Assembly (NCBI GenBank): GCA_040379385.1
Contig: JBEILF010000009.1
Coordinates: 1 to 34,129 of the forward strand
Origin: UKL13-2 sp040379385
GTDB taxonomy: Bacteria; Pseudomonadota; Gammaproteobacteria; Burkholderiales; Usitatibacteraceae
Direction of reading: 5' to 3'
Length of the DNA stretch: 34,129 nucleotides
Each line of letters opens with the position of its first letter. Positions within the stretch are counted from its first letter, which is position 1. A model generated the notes under the pieces. The model made no database searches and was not told the DNA's origin. It was given only the letters and a program-made list of their open reading frames with translations. The translations under genes and the position numbers were made by a program. Of this stretch, positions 1 to 7,925 are shown piece by piece.

Positions 1-2
1 AG

Positions 3-434
3 ATTGGCCAGACACTCGATCACGTGAAGTCGATCGAGAAGCAACTCGCGCAGCTCAAGTCAAAACTTGCAGCGTCAGCCGGTGACGATTTGCTCGGCCA
101 AGCCAAGGAAGTGAACGGTACCAAGGTTCTCGCAGCAACGTTGGAAGGCATCGACGCAAAAGGCCTGCGCGAAACGATGGATCAACTGAAGTCGAAGTTG
201 AAGTCCGGCGTGATTGTGCTGGCGGTTGCCGAAGGCGACAAAGTACAGATTGCGGCAGGTGTAACGGCTGATCTTGTTGCGAGGTTCAAAGCTGGTGAAT
301 TGGTGAACCACGTTGCGCAGCAAGTTGGCGGCAAGGGCGGTGGCCGGCCAGACTTTGCAATGGCGGGCGGCAATGACGCTTCTAACCTGACGAGTGCTTT
401 AGCGTCCGTCACCGAATTCGTGGCGGCAAAGTGA
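3..434 (+). CDS. alaS: Alanyl-tRNA synthetase, C-terminal part (partial)
   Basis: The frame is open from the window edge, so this is the 3' end of a larger gene; the GTG at 24 is an internal valine, not a start. The encoded segment (about 143 residues) matches the C-terminal DHHA1 and oligomerisation part of AlaS. A charged helical stretch rich in Lys and Gln is followed by the conserved glycine-rich GGKGGGRPDFAMAGG motif near residue 110 of the visible part. AlaS charges tRNA-Ala in the cytoplasm. The catalytic and editing domains lie upstream of the window. It ends 183 bases before gmhA on the same strand; that gap is GC-rich and no terminator with a T-run was seen. Confidence 0.95.
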   Translation: MGQTLDHVKSIEKQLAQLKSKLAASAGDDLLGQAKEVNGTKVLAATLEGIDAKGLRETMDQLKSKLKSGVIVLAVAEGDKVQIAAGVTADLVARFKAGELVNHVAQQVGGKGGGRPDFAMAGGNDASNLTSALASVTEFVAAK

Positions 435-617
435 GCGGACATCGGGTCTGGCCGCTAGGCCCGCATCGGCTCGGCGCATCCCCAAAGGGGCCCCTGCCTT
501 CGGCCTCTCGTGCCTATCCCTCAATGGCGACGCTAGGCGGTGCCAATCCAGGCGCGATCAGTGCCGCACTGGAATCAGTCGCCGTATGGGTGTCTTCAAA
601 GTAAATATGGAATTGTC

Positions 618-1220
618 ATGACCTCGCCGCTCGATATCGTTCAAGCCAACCTCAAGCAATCGAAACAAGCGCTGGAGAATTTATTGGCCAATCCAGCTGC
701 GCTGGCAAATGTTGCTGCTGCGGCTGAATTGATTGGTGTTGCCTTTGACAGGGGCGGGCGCGTGTTTTCCTGCGGCAATGGCGGCAGCATGTGTGATGCG
801 ATGCATTTTGCCGAAGAGCTTTCCGGTCGTTATCGCAATGATCGCAAGGCGCTGCCGGCGGTATCGATCAGCGATCCTTCGCACATTTCGTGTGTTGGTA
901 ATGATTACGGCTACGATTTCATCTTCTCGCGCTATCTGGAAGCACACGCACGTGCCGGAGATGTGCTGCTTGGTATCAGCACCAGCGGTAAGAGTGCCAA
1001 TGTGATTAAGGCGGCGGAGTATGCCAAAACAAATGGCATCCATGTCGTGACCCTGACCGGGATGCCGGACAGCGTGTTGAGCAAGCTTGCGACCATTGAT
1101 ATCGTCACGCCGGGTAATAGCGGCTATGCGGACCGCGTTCAAGAGCTCCATATCAAAGTCATTCATATCCTGATTGAGCTCGTCGAGCGACGCTTTTTTC
1201 CGGAGAATTACGAGCAGTAG
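618..1220 (+). CDS. gmhA: Phosphoheptose isomerase (SIS domain)
   Basis: This 200-residue protein converts sedoheptulose 7-phosphate to D-glycero-D-manno-heptose 7-phosphate, the first step of ADP-heptose synthesis for lipopolysaccharide core. Visible motifs are the SIS-domain CGNGGS near residue 52, DAMHFAEELSGRYR just after it, the SHISCVGNDYG block, LGISTSGKSANV and the C-terminal HIKVIHILIELVE helix. All match the GmhA/LpcA family, and the length is typical. The frame is open further upstream to 540, but family length and alignment favour the ATG at 618. No other heptose genes are in the window, so it appears unlinked from an LPS operon here. Confidence 0.95.
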   Translation: MTSPLDIVQANLKQSKQALENLLANPAALANVAAAAELIGVAFDRGGRVFSCGNGGSMCDAMHFAEELSGRYRNDRKALPAVSISDPSHISCVGNDYGYDFIFSRYLEAHARAGDVLLGISTSGKSANVIKAAEYAKTNGIHVVTLTGMPDSVLSKLATIDIVTPGNSGYADRVQELHIKVIHILIELVERRFFPENYEQ

Positions 1221-1243
1221 CTTGGTGCTTCTTTGTTTTAGGG

Positions 1244-1339
1244 GATGAGATTCCTCCCCAAAAGCGGTTCGGAGTGACGGCGGTTTTGAAGTCATCACTT
1301 CCAAATTTGTCACCCTGAGCGAAGCCGAGGGATCTCATC
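1244..1339. repeat. Palindromic repeat family A, copy 1
   Basis: An arm beginning GATGAGATTCCTC and ending GAGTGAC (about 1244-1279) is followed by a roughly 30-base spacer. An inverted arm running GTCACCCTGAG to GATCTCATC (about 1310-1339) closes the unit. The unit recurs at 1377 with about 133 bases offset, and the arm is also found at 1792, 1890 and 9263. Confidence 0.85.
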
Positions 1340-1376
1340 GGTTTGTGTTGAGAAGAAGGTAGTGAGTTTTACGAGG

Positions 1377-1472
1377 GATGAGATTCCTCGCCGAAAGCCG
1401 TTCGGAATGACGTTGGTTTTGTGGTCACCAATTCCAAATTTGTCATCCCGAGCGCAGCCGAGGGATCTCATC
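1377..1472. repeat. Palindromic repeat family A, copy 2
   Basis: Same organisation as the copy at 1244. The arm GATGAGATTCCTC...GGAATGAC is followed by a spacer and the inverted arm GTCATCCCGAG...GATCTCATC (1442-1472). The second arm doubles as the left terminal inverted repeat of the nuclease cassette described separately. Confidence 0.85.
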
Positions 1473-1822
1473 GGGCTGTGTTGAGAAGAAGGTAACAGAT
1501 GTGAAATGTCTAGAACCTACTATGTCTACATTGTCGCTTCGATCAGCCGGGTTGTTTACATCGGTGTCACTAACAATTTGGTTCGAAGGGTCTACGAACA
1601 CAAGCAGGGCTTGGTTGCAGGCTTTACAAAGCGTTACCAGGTAGATCGACTGGTGTACTTTGAGGAAACAACCGACGTGCGAGTCGCGATTGAACGAGAA
1701 AAACAGTTGAAGACTTGGCGGAGGGAAAAGAAATTGGCGCTGATTGAAGCGACAAATCCTTCATGGAAAGACCTGTACCTTGACTTCACCGGATGAGATC
1801 CCTCGGCTGCGCTCGGGATGTC
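1442..1822 (+). mobile_element. Candidate mini-element: GIY-YIG gene between 31-bp inverted repeats
   Basis: The 31 bases at 1442-1472 and the reverse complement of 1792-1822 are identical except at one position (GTCAT against GACAT). They flank the single ORF at 1506-1796 almost exactly; the ORF's stop codon lies inside the right arm. The same arm sequence occurs without the gene at 1244-1339, 1890-1920 and, more diverged, at 9263-9358. The sequence shows the arms and the ORF directly. That the nuclease mobilises or maintains the repeats is inference. No target-site duplication was established. Confidence 0.55.
1506..1796 (+). CDS. GIY-YIG nuclease domain protein (single domain)
   Basis: This 96-residue protein consists of little more than one GIY-YIG endonuclease domain. 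The YVYIVAS strand (GIY element) is followed by VVYIGVTNNLVRRVYEHK, which contains the YIG element and the catalytic-type arginine. The downstream IEREKQLKTWRREKK stretch supplies the conserved glutamate typical of the UPF0213/YhbQ-like group. Members of this group are predicted to cleave DNA and many have no known role. The gene stands alone between near-perfect inverted repeats, and its TGA (1794-1796) is built from the right repeat arm. No strong ribosome-binding site is evident; AAGAAGGTAA lies about 10 bases upstream. Confidence 0.85.
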   Translation: MSRTYYVYIVASISRVVYIGVTNNLVRRVYEHKQGLVAGFTKRYQVDRLVYFEETTDVRVAIEREKQLKTWRREKKLALIEATNPSWKDLYLDFTG

Positions 1823-1889
1823 AAAATTGAGGTAACAGCGATTCTTCTCGGAGATCTCACGCTTCAGCAGCCATATTTGATTGTTCGAT

Positions 1890-1920
1890 GTCATCCCGAT
1901 CGCAGCCGAGGGATCCCATC
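1890..1920. repeat. Palindromic repeat family A, single arm
   Basis: GTCATCCCGATCGCAGCCGA through GGGATCCCATC matches the 1442-1472 arm with two differences and pairs as an inverted repeat with the arm at 1792-1822. It lies just upstream of the Nudix gene. Confidence 0.8.
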
Positions 1921-1946
1921 CTAACGTAAGAAAGTAACTCGATTCA

Positions 1947-2492
1947 ATGTCATTCAGCTTCTGCCCAAAATGTGCCACACCGCTCGCAAAACGCGCGTTT
2001 GAAGAAGACGGTGGTGCCGCGACACGGATTGCTTGTCCAGACGACGCCTGCGGATTTATCCACTACGACAACCCGACGCCTGCCGTCGGTGTGTTGATCG
2101 AACACCAGGGTGACATCGTGCTGGCGCGCGGTGCCGGGTGGCCAGAAGGTTTTTTTGCACTGGTGACCGGGTACCTTGAAAAAAACGAGGATCCGCTCAA
2201 AGGTGTGGCACGCGAAGTTAAAGAAGAGACCAATCTGGATGTGGTGGAAACCGAGATCATCGGCAACTACATCTTTGCGCGCAAGAACGAAGTCATGCTG
2301 TGTTATTTTGCCAAGTGCGAAGGAGAGATTCGGCTCTCACCCGAGCTTGCGGAGATTAAGCGTTACCAGCCACACGAATTACGGCCATGGCCACGCGCCA
2401 CGGGTTTTGCCGTCGCCGACTGGATGCGTTCACGCGGTCTTGAAGTCAAGTTCATTGAACGACCGCCACTTAACATTGCGCCGAAAAAATGA
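1947..2492 (+). CDS. Nudix hydrolase with N-terminal zinc ribbon
   Basis: This 181-residue protein has a likely zinc ribbon at the N-terminus (Cys6, Cys9, Cys30, Cys35) followed by a Nudix domain. The Nudix box is at about residues 75-97, GYLEKNEDPLKGVAREVKEE, with the usual REVxEE core and Asn in place of the last Gly. This layout resembles NudC-like or ADP-ribose/nucleoside-diphosphate hydrolases with a zinc ribbon, but the substrate cannot be read from sequence. The stop overlaps the start of the next gene by four bases (ATGA at 2489-2492), so the two are probably translationally coupled. A housecleaning role is inference. Confidence 0.85.
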   Translation: MSFSFCPKCATPLAKRAFEEDGGAATRIACPDDACGFIHYDNPTPAVGVLIEHQGDIVLARGAGWPEGFFALVTGYLEKNEDPLKGVAREVKEETNLDVVETEIIGNYIFARKNEVMLCYFAKCEGEIRLSPELAEIKRYQPHELRPWPRATGFAVADWMRSRGLEVKFIERPPLNIAPKK

Positions 2493-3646
2493 AATCGCAA
2501 AAACCTGAAAGCATCGCCGCGCAGGCGCTGGGATGGATCGACGACACCACCAAAGAAATTGTCGGGCAAATCCACACCTCCACGACCTATATTCGCGATC
2601 CAGACAACCAATACCGCAATGGCCGCGTGTATGCCCGCGACCATAATCCGACCTTCGATCAGCCGGAGGCTGTGCTCAACGCACTCGAAGGTGGACACCA
2701 AACGCTGCTGTTTGCATCGGGCATGGCCGCAGCGACTGCGGTTTTTCAGGCGCTGAATCCGGGTGATCACGTGATCGCGCCGAAGGTCATGTACTGGTCA
2801 CTGCGTAATTGGCTAAAGACATTTGCGAGCCGCTGGGGATTGCATGTTGAGTTTGTTGATGCGACCGATCTCGACGCAGTGCGGGCGGCCATTCAGCCCG
2901 GTAAAACCAAATTGATTTGGATCGAAACACCGGCCAATCCGCTGTGGCACATTACCGATATTGCGGCGACGTGCGAGCTCGCGCACCGAGCGGGGGCGTT
3001 GGTCGCGGTGGATTCGACTGTCGCCACCCCTGTGCTGACCCGACCCATCGAGCACGGTGCGGATTTTGTGATGCACGCTGCAACCAAATATTTGAACGGC
3101 CACTCAGATGTGGTGGCCGGTACAGTGACAGCCGCATGTGACTCGGAGATTTGGCAGCGCATTCGCAGCATTCGCGCACAAATTGGCGGCATTGCCGGGC
3201 CGTTTGAGGCGTGGTTGCTGATGCGTGGCATGCGGACATTGTTCCCGCGAGTCCGGACTGCCTGTAGCAACGCGCAAGCAATTGCCGAGTACTTGTCGAA
3301 TCATCGGCTCGTGGCCGAGGTGCTTTACCCTGGATTGCCGGGGTTCGTGGGTCACCAGGTGGCCGCCAAACAAATGCGCGGTGGCTTTAGCGGCATGATG
3401 TCCGTTCGAATCAAACAAGGCGAAGCGGCAGCGATTGCCGTTGCGGCCAATACGCAGATTTGGAAACGTGCAACCTCTCTTGGCGGTGTTGAAAGTTTGA
3501 TCGAACACCGGGCCAGCGTGGAGGGCGAGGGTACGCCGGCACCGTCTGATCTGTTGCGAATTTCGGTGGGCATTGAATCCGCACAAGACCTGATTGATGA
3601 CTTTGAGCAGGCGCTGGCGATAGCCGCAAGCCAAGCGCTGAAATAA
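2489..3646 (+). CDS. Trans-sulfuration-family PLP enzyme (cystathionine lyase-like)
   Basis: This 385-residue protein belongs to the Cys/Met-metabolism PLP-dependent family (fold type I). Visible features are FASGMAAATAVFQAL (phosphate-binding region, about residues 75-89), IETPANP (145-151), VAVDST with the pyridoxal-binding aspartate (about 175), and HAATKYLNGHSDV with the Schiff-base lysine at about 200. The C-terminal SLGGVESLIEHRAS and RISVGIE motifs are also present. Length fits cystathionine gamma-synthase, beta-lyase or gamma-lyase. The family members are hard to separate without a phylogeny, so substrate (cystathionine, homocysteine or O-acylhomoserine) is left open. Overlaps the Nudix gene by 4 bases and is followed after 3 bases by a GAF gene, so an operon is likely. 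Confidence 0.88.
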   Translation: MKSQKPESIAAQALGWIDDTTKEIVGQIHTSTTYIRDPDNQYRNGRVYARDHNPTFDQPEAVLNALEGGHQTLLFASGMAAATAVFQALNPGDHVIAPKVMYWSLRNWLKTFASRWGLHVEFVDATDLDAVRAAIQPGKTKLIWIETPANPLWHITDIAATCELAHRAGALVAVDSTVATPVLTRPIEHGADFVMHAATKYLNGHSDVVAGTVTAACDSEIWQRIRSIRAQIGGIAGPFEAWLLMRGMRTLFPRVRTACSNAQAIAEYLSNHRLVAEVLYPGLPGFVGHQVAAKQMRGGFSGMMSVRIKQGEAAAIAVAANTQIWKRATSLGGVESLIEHRASVEGEGTPAPSDLLRISVGIESAQDLIDDFEQALAIAASQALK

Positions 3647-3649
3647 TCC

Positions 3650-4348
3650 ATGCAAGATATTCACACGAGAATCCAAACTTACCTCGTCCGCGCAGACCTT
3701 GATCGTTACCTCAACGAGACGACCGTGATCGCCAAGTGCATTCGCAGCATCATGGACGCCATGGGGGAGTTGCCAGACATTAGTCTTGACACCTTGTATC
3801 GCTACCCAGTGCCGATGTTGTCCGAAGACGGCAGTTGCTCACTGATTGAAGAACTGGCGCCTGTACCCTACGACCTGACACAAATTTTGGGCGGGCGTAG
3901 CGAGGCTGTGACACGAAAGTTGTTGCTGCTGAATCAAGTGGTCGAGCATGTTACGCAAATGTCCGGTGCGGATTGGTTGGGCATCTATCAAGCGCGCAAC
4001 CATGCCAATCAACAACGGGTGTTGGTGAAGCTTGCCTATCGTGGCCGTCCGTCCCGCGCCGAATTTCCACTTACACCGGAGTTTGCCGCCGGGAGTACCA
4101 ACAGCACCGTCGGGCTTGAAGGCTCGGCGCGTGTGATTGACGATGTTGCCGCCTATACCGCCGAAGGTGGCGGTTTCTACGTATGCGACGACAAGGTGCA
4201 GTCGGAAGCGTGTCTGCCAATGTTTGATGAAGCGGGCGTCATTGTCGGCATCATCGATGCAGAAGCTGAACCCAAGCAGTTTTTCAAACCCGACCGCATC
4301 GCCGCGATTGCCGCCCTGGCATTGGTAGCGCCATCACTTCTACCATAA
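3650..4348 (+). CDS. GAF-domain protein resembling free-methionine-R-sulfoxide reductase
   Basis: This 232-residue protein has a GAF-like fold in its second half (about residues 90-225). The segment FYVCDDKVQSEACLPMF (about 177-192) followed by GVIVGIIDAEAE resembles the catalytic strand of fRMsr enzymes, where a cysteine before Asp attacks free methionine sulfoxide. Cys179 is in that place. The two loop cysteines expected earlier in fRMsr are absent: the corresponding stretch EFAAGSTNSTVGLEG has none. It may therefore be a non-catalytic GAF sensor or use a different resolving cysteine, such as Cys188. Only 3 bases separate it from the upstream PLP enzyme of sulfur amino-acid metabolism, which makes a methionine link plausible but unproven. 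Confidence 0.7.
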   Translation: MQDIHTRIQTYLVRADLDRYLNETTVIAKCIRSIMDAMGELPDISLDTLYRYPVPMLSEDGSCSLIEELAPVPYDLTQILGGRSEAVTRKLLLLNQVVEHVTQMSGADWLGIYQARNHANQQRVLVKLAYRGRPSRAEFPLTPEFAAGSTNSTVGLEGSARVIDDVAAYTAEGGGFYVCDDKVQSEACLPMFDEAGVIVGIIDAEAEPKQFFKPDRIAAIAALALVAPSLLP

Positions 4349-4417
4349 ACGCTAGTAATGACGGGTGTTTCAGGCCGAAAACGCTTGTAGATGCGCGTCG
4401 AATGGCGAGTTTATTTT

Positions 4418-4499
4418 GTAGGGTCGACAGGGTTCATCTGCCCACGCTGGAGGGTTTTCGGGATGAATTGTGGGCACGCTACGCTTTTCCCACCCTACG
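4418..4499. repeat. Palindromic repeat family B (GTAGGGT...ACCCTAC)
   Basis: An imperfect inverted repeat. The outer arms are GTAGGGT at 4418-4424 and ACCCTAC at about 4492-4498; the inner arms are GCCCACG and GTGGGC. The stop codon of the minus-strand DUF1499 gene (TAG, read from 4497-4495) lies inside the right arm. Confidence 0.65.
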
Positions 4500-4992
4500 T
4501 AGAACTGACTGCGCTGCGAATCGTCTCGATGCGGATTCGATTCACACCGAAATCCCGTACCCCAAGCCGCGACCCCGAGCGCACATGAATCACGCTGTTG
4601 GCCGCGTCGAGCGCGAACTCGACATCATCCACAAATCCCAAACCCGGCGTTTTGAATTCGGCATAGAGGTAGTTCGCTTGTGCGGTAACTACGGTCGCAC
4701 CCTTTTGCGCCTGGACGGTGGCTTGCAATTTTTTCCAAGCGGCGTCAGCGCTTGCGGTGAACGTTATCGGCGCGATGTAGTGTGAGTCATCCTTGGCGAC
4801 GGTGGATGAGACGGTGTTCGGCTTCCACGAGGGTGGCTTGAATTGGCCGTTACGAAAACCCAACCCGTCGGGGCGGGAGCCTGCAAATAATCCCATTGGT
4901 TGACCTCCAAAGTATTCCATCGTCAAAACGCCTCCGGCCAGCAAGATGACCGAAAGCAGACTCAGCAGGGTGATTTTCAATGTTTTACGCAT
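4495..4992 (-). CDS. DUF1499 family membrane-anchored protein
   Basis: This roughly 165-residue protein has a basic N-terminus and one hydrophobic segment (MRKTLKITLLSLLSVILLAG), consistent with a signal anchor or signal peptide. A DUF1499-like domain follows: the KPNTVSST segment, DDSHYIAPITF, a lysine-rich helix, an ATVVTAQANYLYAEFKTP strand, VDDVEFALD and a C-terminal SRLGVRDFGVNRIRIETIR. That ending (R.G..D.G.NR.RIE.IR) is characteristic of DUF1499. Function is unknown for the family. The frame is open upstream to 5049, but the ATG at 4992 precedes the hydrophobic segment and is preferred. It is probably the last gene of the operon running leftwards from aceE or from the VanZ gene. Confidence 0.8.
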   Translation of the reverse strand: MRKTLKITLLSLLSVILLAGGVLTMEYFGGQPMGLFAGSRPDGLGFRNGQFKPPSWKPNTVSSTVAKDDSHYIAPITFTASADAAWKKLQATVQAQKGATVVTAQANYLYAEFKTPGLGFVDDVEFALDAANSVIHVRSGSRLGVRDFGVNRIRIETIRSAVSST

Positions 4993-5000
4993 CCTAATGT

Positions 5001-5663
5001 TCAACTCATCAACGTTTTTGTGCCCGACGGTGTTTGCACATACGCGCACATCGTCATGCCGCTGTATGGCGGTGATGACGTTATCACCAGCCGTTTTGCC
5101 AGGCCAAGTTCGCCTAGCAGGTACTCGACTTTAGCCGGATTTGGGTGTGCCGCCTCCATCCAGGTGAATCGGCATTGCTGGTCTGGCAAACGCTCGCATG
5201 GATGCGTCGGCCCATCCCACTGGATCATATGAGGAACGAGTCCGCCTTCAATCGGGTGTCCGTCATTGGGCATAGTGATGCGCCAACGGAAATCACCGCG
5301 CGACATTGTTTGGACCGTGCCCAAGGCGCTGCCGATTTTACTATCAAGCCCGGTGATGTCATTGGTACGTGCCACCCAACCGATGAGCCGCGGGCGTTGC
5401 GCGATGCGTTCCTGAACATCCAGCGTGTCCAGGCCAAACCAGCGTGGCGATGAAGGGGCCGGCGCAGCCGGATTGACGGCGATGAGTTCCAGATAACACT
5501 CGGGGCCAAGGGAGAGCAGCCGGTTGTGTGTGCCCATCAGCGCGTGTTCGCCGACCGGCCCAAGTGTGACGCCGAAAAAACGCTCCAGCCATGCCGCGCC
5601 ACGGGCAAGGTCTGCACATCCGATCACGAGGTGGTCTAACGCGGTCGAAGGCAATGGGTTCAT
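5001..5663 (-). CDS. VOC / glyoxalase-like domain protein
   Basis: This 220-residue protein begins with a typical vicinal-oxygen-chelate strand (TALDHLVIGCADLARGAAWLE, about residues 5-25). A metal-ligand histidine and MGTHNRLLSLG with YLELIAV downstream are also visible, which fits the Glyoxalase_3-like group often annotated as VOC family protein. The substrate is unknown. The chosen ATG at 5663 overlaps the stop of the upstream VanZ-like gene by four bases; the frame is open upstream to 5732, but that would sit deep inside VanZ. The DUF1499 gene follows after 8 bases, so these three small genes look co-transcribed. Confidence 0.8.
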   Translation of the reverse strand: MNPLPSTALDHLVIGCADLARGAAWLERFFGVTLGPVGEHALMGTHNRLLSLGPECYLELIAVNPAAPAPSSPRWFGLDTLDVQERIAQRPRLIGWVARTNDITGLDSKIGSALGTVQTMSRGDFRWRITMPNDGHPIEGGLVPHMIQWDGPTHPCERLPDQQCRFTWMEAAHPNPAKVEYLLGELGLAKRLVITSSPPYSGMTMCAYVQTPSGTKTLMS

Positions 5664-6028
5664 GATTGCTGCCGGAACCAATTCGATGGCCTGACGCGAA
5701 TCAGCAGCGCAGCGACCGACCAGCCTAGGCAAACGCCGGTTGCATTCGCCAGCGCATCAGCCCATTCAAAGACGCGATAGGGGGTCAGTCCCTGCGCAAA
5801 CTCGATGGCAACACCCATCAACATCAACAGGATGGCGAGCTTCAGCTGCGTTCGTGTGTTGGCCTGTGGCATCGCCAAGCGCCATACCAACATCAGCCCG
5901 GCGTAGGCGAGTAGATGATGCAACTTGTCGCCGCCTGGGATGGTGCGGCTGATGGGCATCAGTGAGAGCGCCCAGACAGCACAGGTTATACCTATGGCCG
6001 AAATCTGCAGTAATCGTTGAAAATTCAT
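5660..6028 (-). CDS. VanZ-like small membrane protein
   Basis: This roughly 122-residue protein is largely hydrophobic with about four predicted membrane segments. It has the VanZ-family pattern PGGDKLHHLLAYAGLMLVWR (about residues 34-53), the short DK.HH stretch between helices 1 and 2. GVAIEFAQGL with TPYRVFEWADALANATG in the third and fourth segments also fits. VanZ-like proteins are common and mostly of unknown function; a vancomycin or teicoplanin link should not be inferred from the name. The start is taken at ATG 6028 with GGA a few bases upstream; a TTG at 6037 is in frame. It overlaps the VOC gene by four bases. Confidence 0.85.
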   Translation of the reverse strand: MNFQRLLQISAIGITCAVWALSLMPISRTIPGGDKLHHLLAYAGLMLVWRLAMPQANTRTQLKLAILLMLMGVAIEFAQGLTPYRVFEWADALANATGVCLGWSVAALLIRVRPSNWFRQQS

Positions 6029-6043
6029 GAGGTCCAATAAAGG

Positions 6044-6079
6044 CGGGCGTTTCCATGCAAAAAGGCCTGAAAACGCCCG
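6044..6079 (-). other. Inverted repeat between lpdA and the VanZ-like gene
   Basis: Nine-base arms CGGGCGTTT (6044-6052) and AAACGCCCG (6071-6079) flank an 18-base loop. In the direction of transcription the stem is not followed by a clear T-run, so it is a weak terminator or attenuator candidate at best. Confidence 0.4.
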
Positions 6080-6093
6080 TATAGTCTAGAGTT

Positions 6094-7917
6094 TCATGGC
6101 TTCTTCTGCGGTGGCAAATCGGTGCAGACCCCCTCGAACACCTCTGCTGCCATGCCGATGGATTCGCTGAGGGTCGGATGTGGATGAATTGTTTTGCCGA
6201 TATCGGTAGGGTCACAGCCCATTTCAATAGCTAACGCAATCTCACCGATCAAATCGCCGGCATGGGTGCCAACGATGCCGCCGCCGATAACGCGATGCGT
6301 CTCGCTGTCGACGATCAGCTTGGTGAATCCCTCGTCGCGCCCATTGGCTATAGCGCGACCCGAGGCCGCCCACGGGAAGACGCTCTTGCCGAACTTGATC
6401 CCCTTGGCTTTGCAGGAATCTTCGGTCTCGCCCACCCATGCGACTTCGGGATCGGTGTAGGCAACACTGGGAATCACACGTGCATCGAAGAACGATTTTT
6501 GACCCGCCGCTGCTTCAGCCGCGACGTGACCTTCGTGCACCGCCTTGTGCGCGAGCATCGGTTGTCCGACGATATCGCCGATGGCGAATATATGCGGCAC
6601 ATTGGTGCGCATCTGTTTATCAACGTTGATAAAACCACGATCAGTCACTGCAACGCCTGCCTTCTCGGCGCTGATCTTTTTGCCGTTCGGTGCACGCCCG
6701 ACACTCATCAGCGCCATGTCGTAGCGAACCGGGGCTTGTCTTGTCGTTTTACCATCCGCATCGCTGGTTTCGAATGTGACATAGATGCCGTCTGGCTTGG
6801 CGTCCACGGCAACCGTCTTCGTTTTTAACATGATGTTGTCAAAGCGCGACGCGTTCATCTTTTGCCACACCTTCACCAAGTCGCGGTCGGCACCCTGCAT
6901 CAGGCCATCCATCATTTCGACCACATCCAAACGCGCGCCGAGTGTCGAATAGACCGTACCCATTTCCAGCCCGATGATGCCGCCGCCGATGACAAGCAGT
7001 TTCTTTGGGATTTCTTTGAGCGCCAACGCGCCGGTTGAATCCACGATACGCGGATCGTCGGGAATAAATGGTAGACGTACAACCTGCGAGCCCGCCGCGA
7101 TGATGGCTTTCTCGAAGCGGATCACTTTCTTCTCGCCCGTCTTTTGCTGACCGGCACCAGAGGTGAGTTCAACCACCATATGGTTGGCATCGAGGAATTG
7201 GCCAACGCCGCGCACCACATCCACCTTGCGCATCTTCGCCATGCCGGCGAGCCCTCCCGTCAATTTGCCCACGACTTTTTCTTTCCAACCGCGAAGTTTG
7301 TCGAGGTCAATCTGCGGCTTGCCGAACGTAATGCCGTGCGCCGCGAGAGCGCTGGTCTCGTCGGTAATGGCGGCGACGTGCAGCAGCGCCTTGGACGGAA
7401 TACAGCCGACGTTCAGGCACACGCCGCCAAGCTGTGCATAGCGCTCAACCAGGATCGTTTTCATGCCGAGATCGGCTGCGCGGAACGCGGCAGAGTATCC
7501 GCCTGGGCCTGCCCCGAGAACCAGCATGTCGCACCTCAGATCAACGTTTGCCGGTGGCGGATCTTTGGGTAGGACAGCTTCAATCTGCTCGTCAGTGAAC
7601 CTAGGCGTAGGTGCTGGTGCAGATGGCGGCGTCGCTCTAGCGGGTGCAGATGCACTCTTTGCTGCGGCTTCAGCGGCGGACTCGTCGAGCACAAGCACTA
7701 CGGCACCTTCTGAAACCTTATCGCCTACTTTGAGCTTGATCTCCTTCACGACACCTGCGTGCGTGGACGGAACCTCCATCGTTGTTTTGTCGCTCTCCAG
7801 TGAGATCAGTGAGTCTTCTTTTTTGACGCTATCGCCAACTTTCACCAGCACTTCAATGACAGGGATATCTTTGAAATCGCCTATGTCCGGAACTTTAACT
7901 TCGATCGTGTTCGCCAT
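6094..7917 (-). CDS. lpdA: Dihydrolipoyl dehydrogenase (E3) with N-terminal lipoyl domain
   Basis: E3 reoxidises the lipoyl groups of the pyruvate dehydrogenase complex using FAD and NAD. The 607-residue protein starts with a lipoyl domain (residues 1-78, lipoyl lysine 44 in ESDKTTME) and an Ala/Pro linker (about 80-108). The flavoprotein follows, with FAD site GAGPGG (135-140), redox pair GGVCLNVGCIPSK (Cys167, Cys172), NAD site GGGIIGLEMG and the C-terminal HPHPTLSE catalytic His580/Glu585. The lipoyl-E3 fusion is known from betaproteobacteria such as Neisseria. It lies 8 bases downstream of aceF, clearly in one operon. Confidence 0.97.
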   Translation of the reverse strand: MANTIEVKVPDIGDFKDIPVIEVLVKVGDSVKKEDSLISLESDKTTMEVPSTHAGVVKEIKLKVGDKVSEGAVVLVLDESAAEAAAKSASAPARATPPSAPAPTPRFTDEQIEAVLPKDPPPANVDLRCDMLVLGAGPGGYSAAFRAADLGMKTILVERYAQLGGVCLNVGCIPSKALLHVAAITDETSALAAHGITFGKPQIDLDKLRGWKEKVVGKLTGGLAGMAKMRKVDVVRGVGQFLDANHMVVELTSGAGQQKTGEKKVIRFEKAIIAAGSQVVRLPFIPDDPRIVDSTGALALKEIPKKLLVIGGGIIGLEMGTVYSTLGARLDVVEMMDGLMQGADRDLVKVWQKMNASRFDNIMLKTKTVAVDAKPDGIYVTFETSDADGKTTRQAPVRYDMALMSVGRAPNGKKISAEKAGVAVTDRGFINVDKQMRTNVPHIFAIGDIVGQPMLAHKAVHEGHVAAEAAAGQKSFFDARVIPSVAYTDPEVAWVGETEDSCKAKGIKFGKSVFPWAASGRAIANGRDEGFTKLIVDSETHRVIGGGIVGTHAGDLIGEIALAIEMGCDPTDIGKTIHPHPTLSESIGMAAEVFEGVCTDLPPQKKP

Positions 7918-7925
7918 ACCGACTC

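Larger units (their letters stand above)
1221..1505. other. Repeat-filled intergenic stretch
   Basis: No gene is seen between gmhA and the GIY-YIG gene. The space is almost entirely two consecutive copies of a palindromic repeat unit, offset by 133 bases and followed in each copy by the same GTGTTGAGAAGAAGGTA tail. Confidence 0.8.

Noticed and set aside
1244..1920. Reading the clustered repeats near 1.2-1.9 kb as a CRISPR array
   Set aside because: Units are palindromic, unevenly spaced, few and in both orientations, with no cas genes.
5660..6028. VanZ-like gene as a glycopeptide-resistance gene
   Set aside because: VanZ-domain proteins are widespread without resistance function, and no van genes are present.
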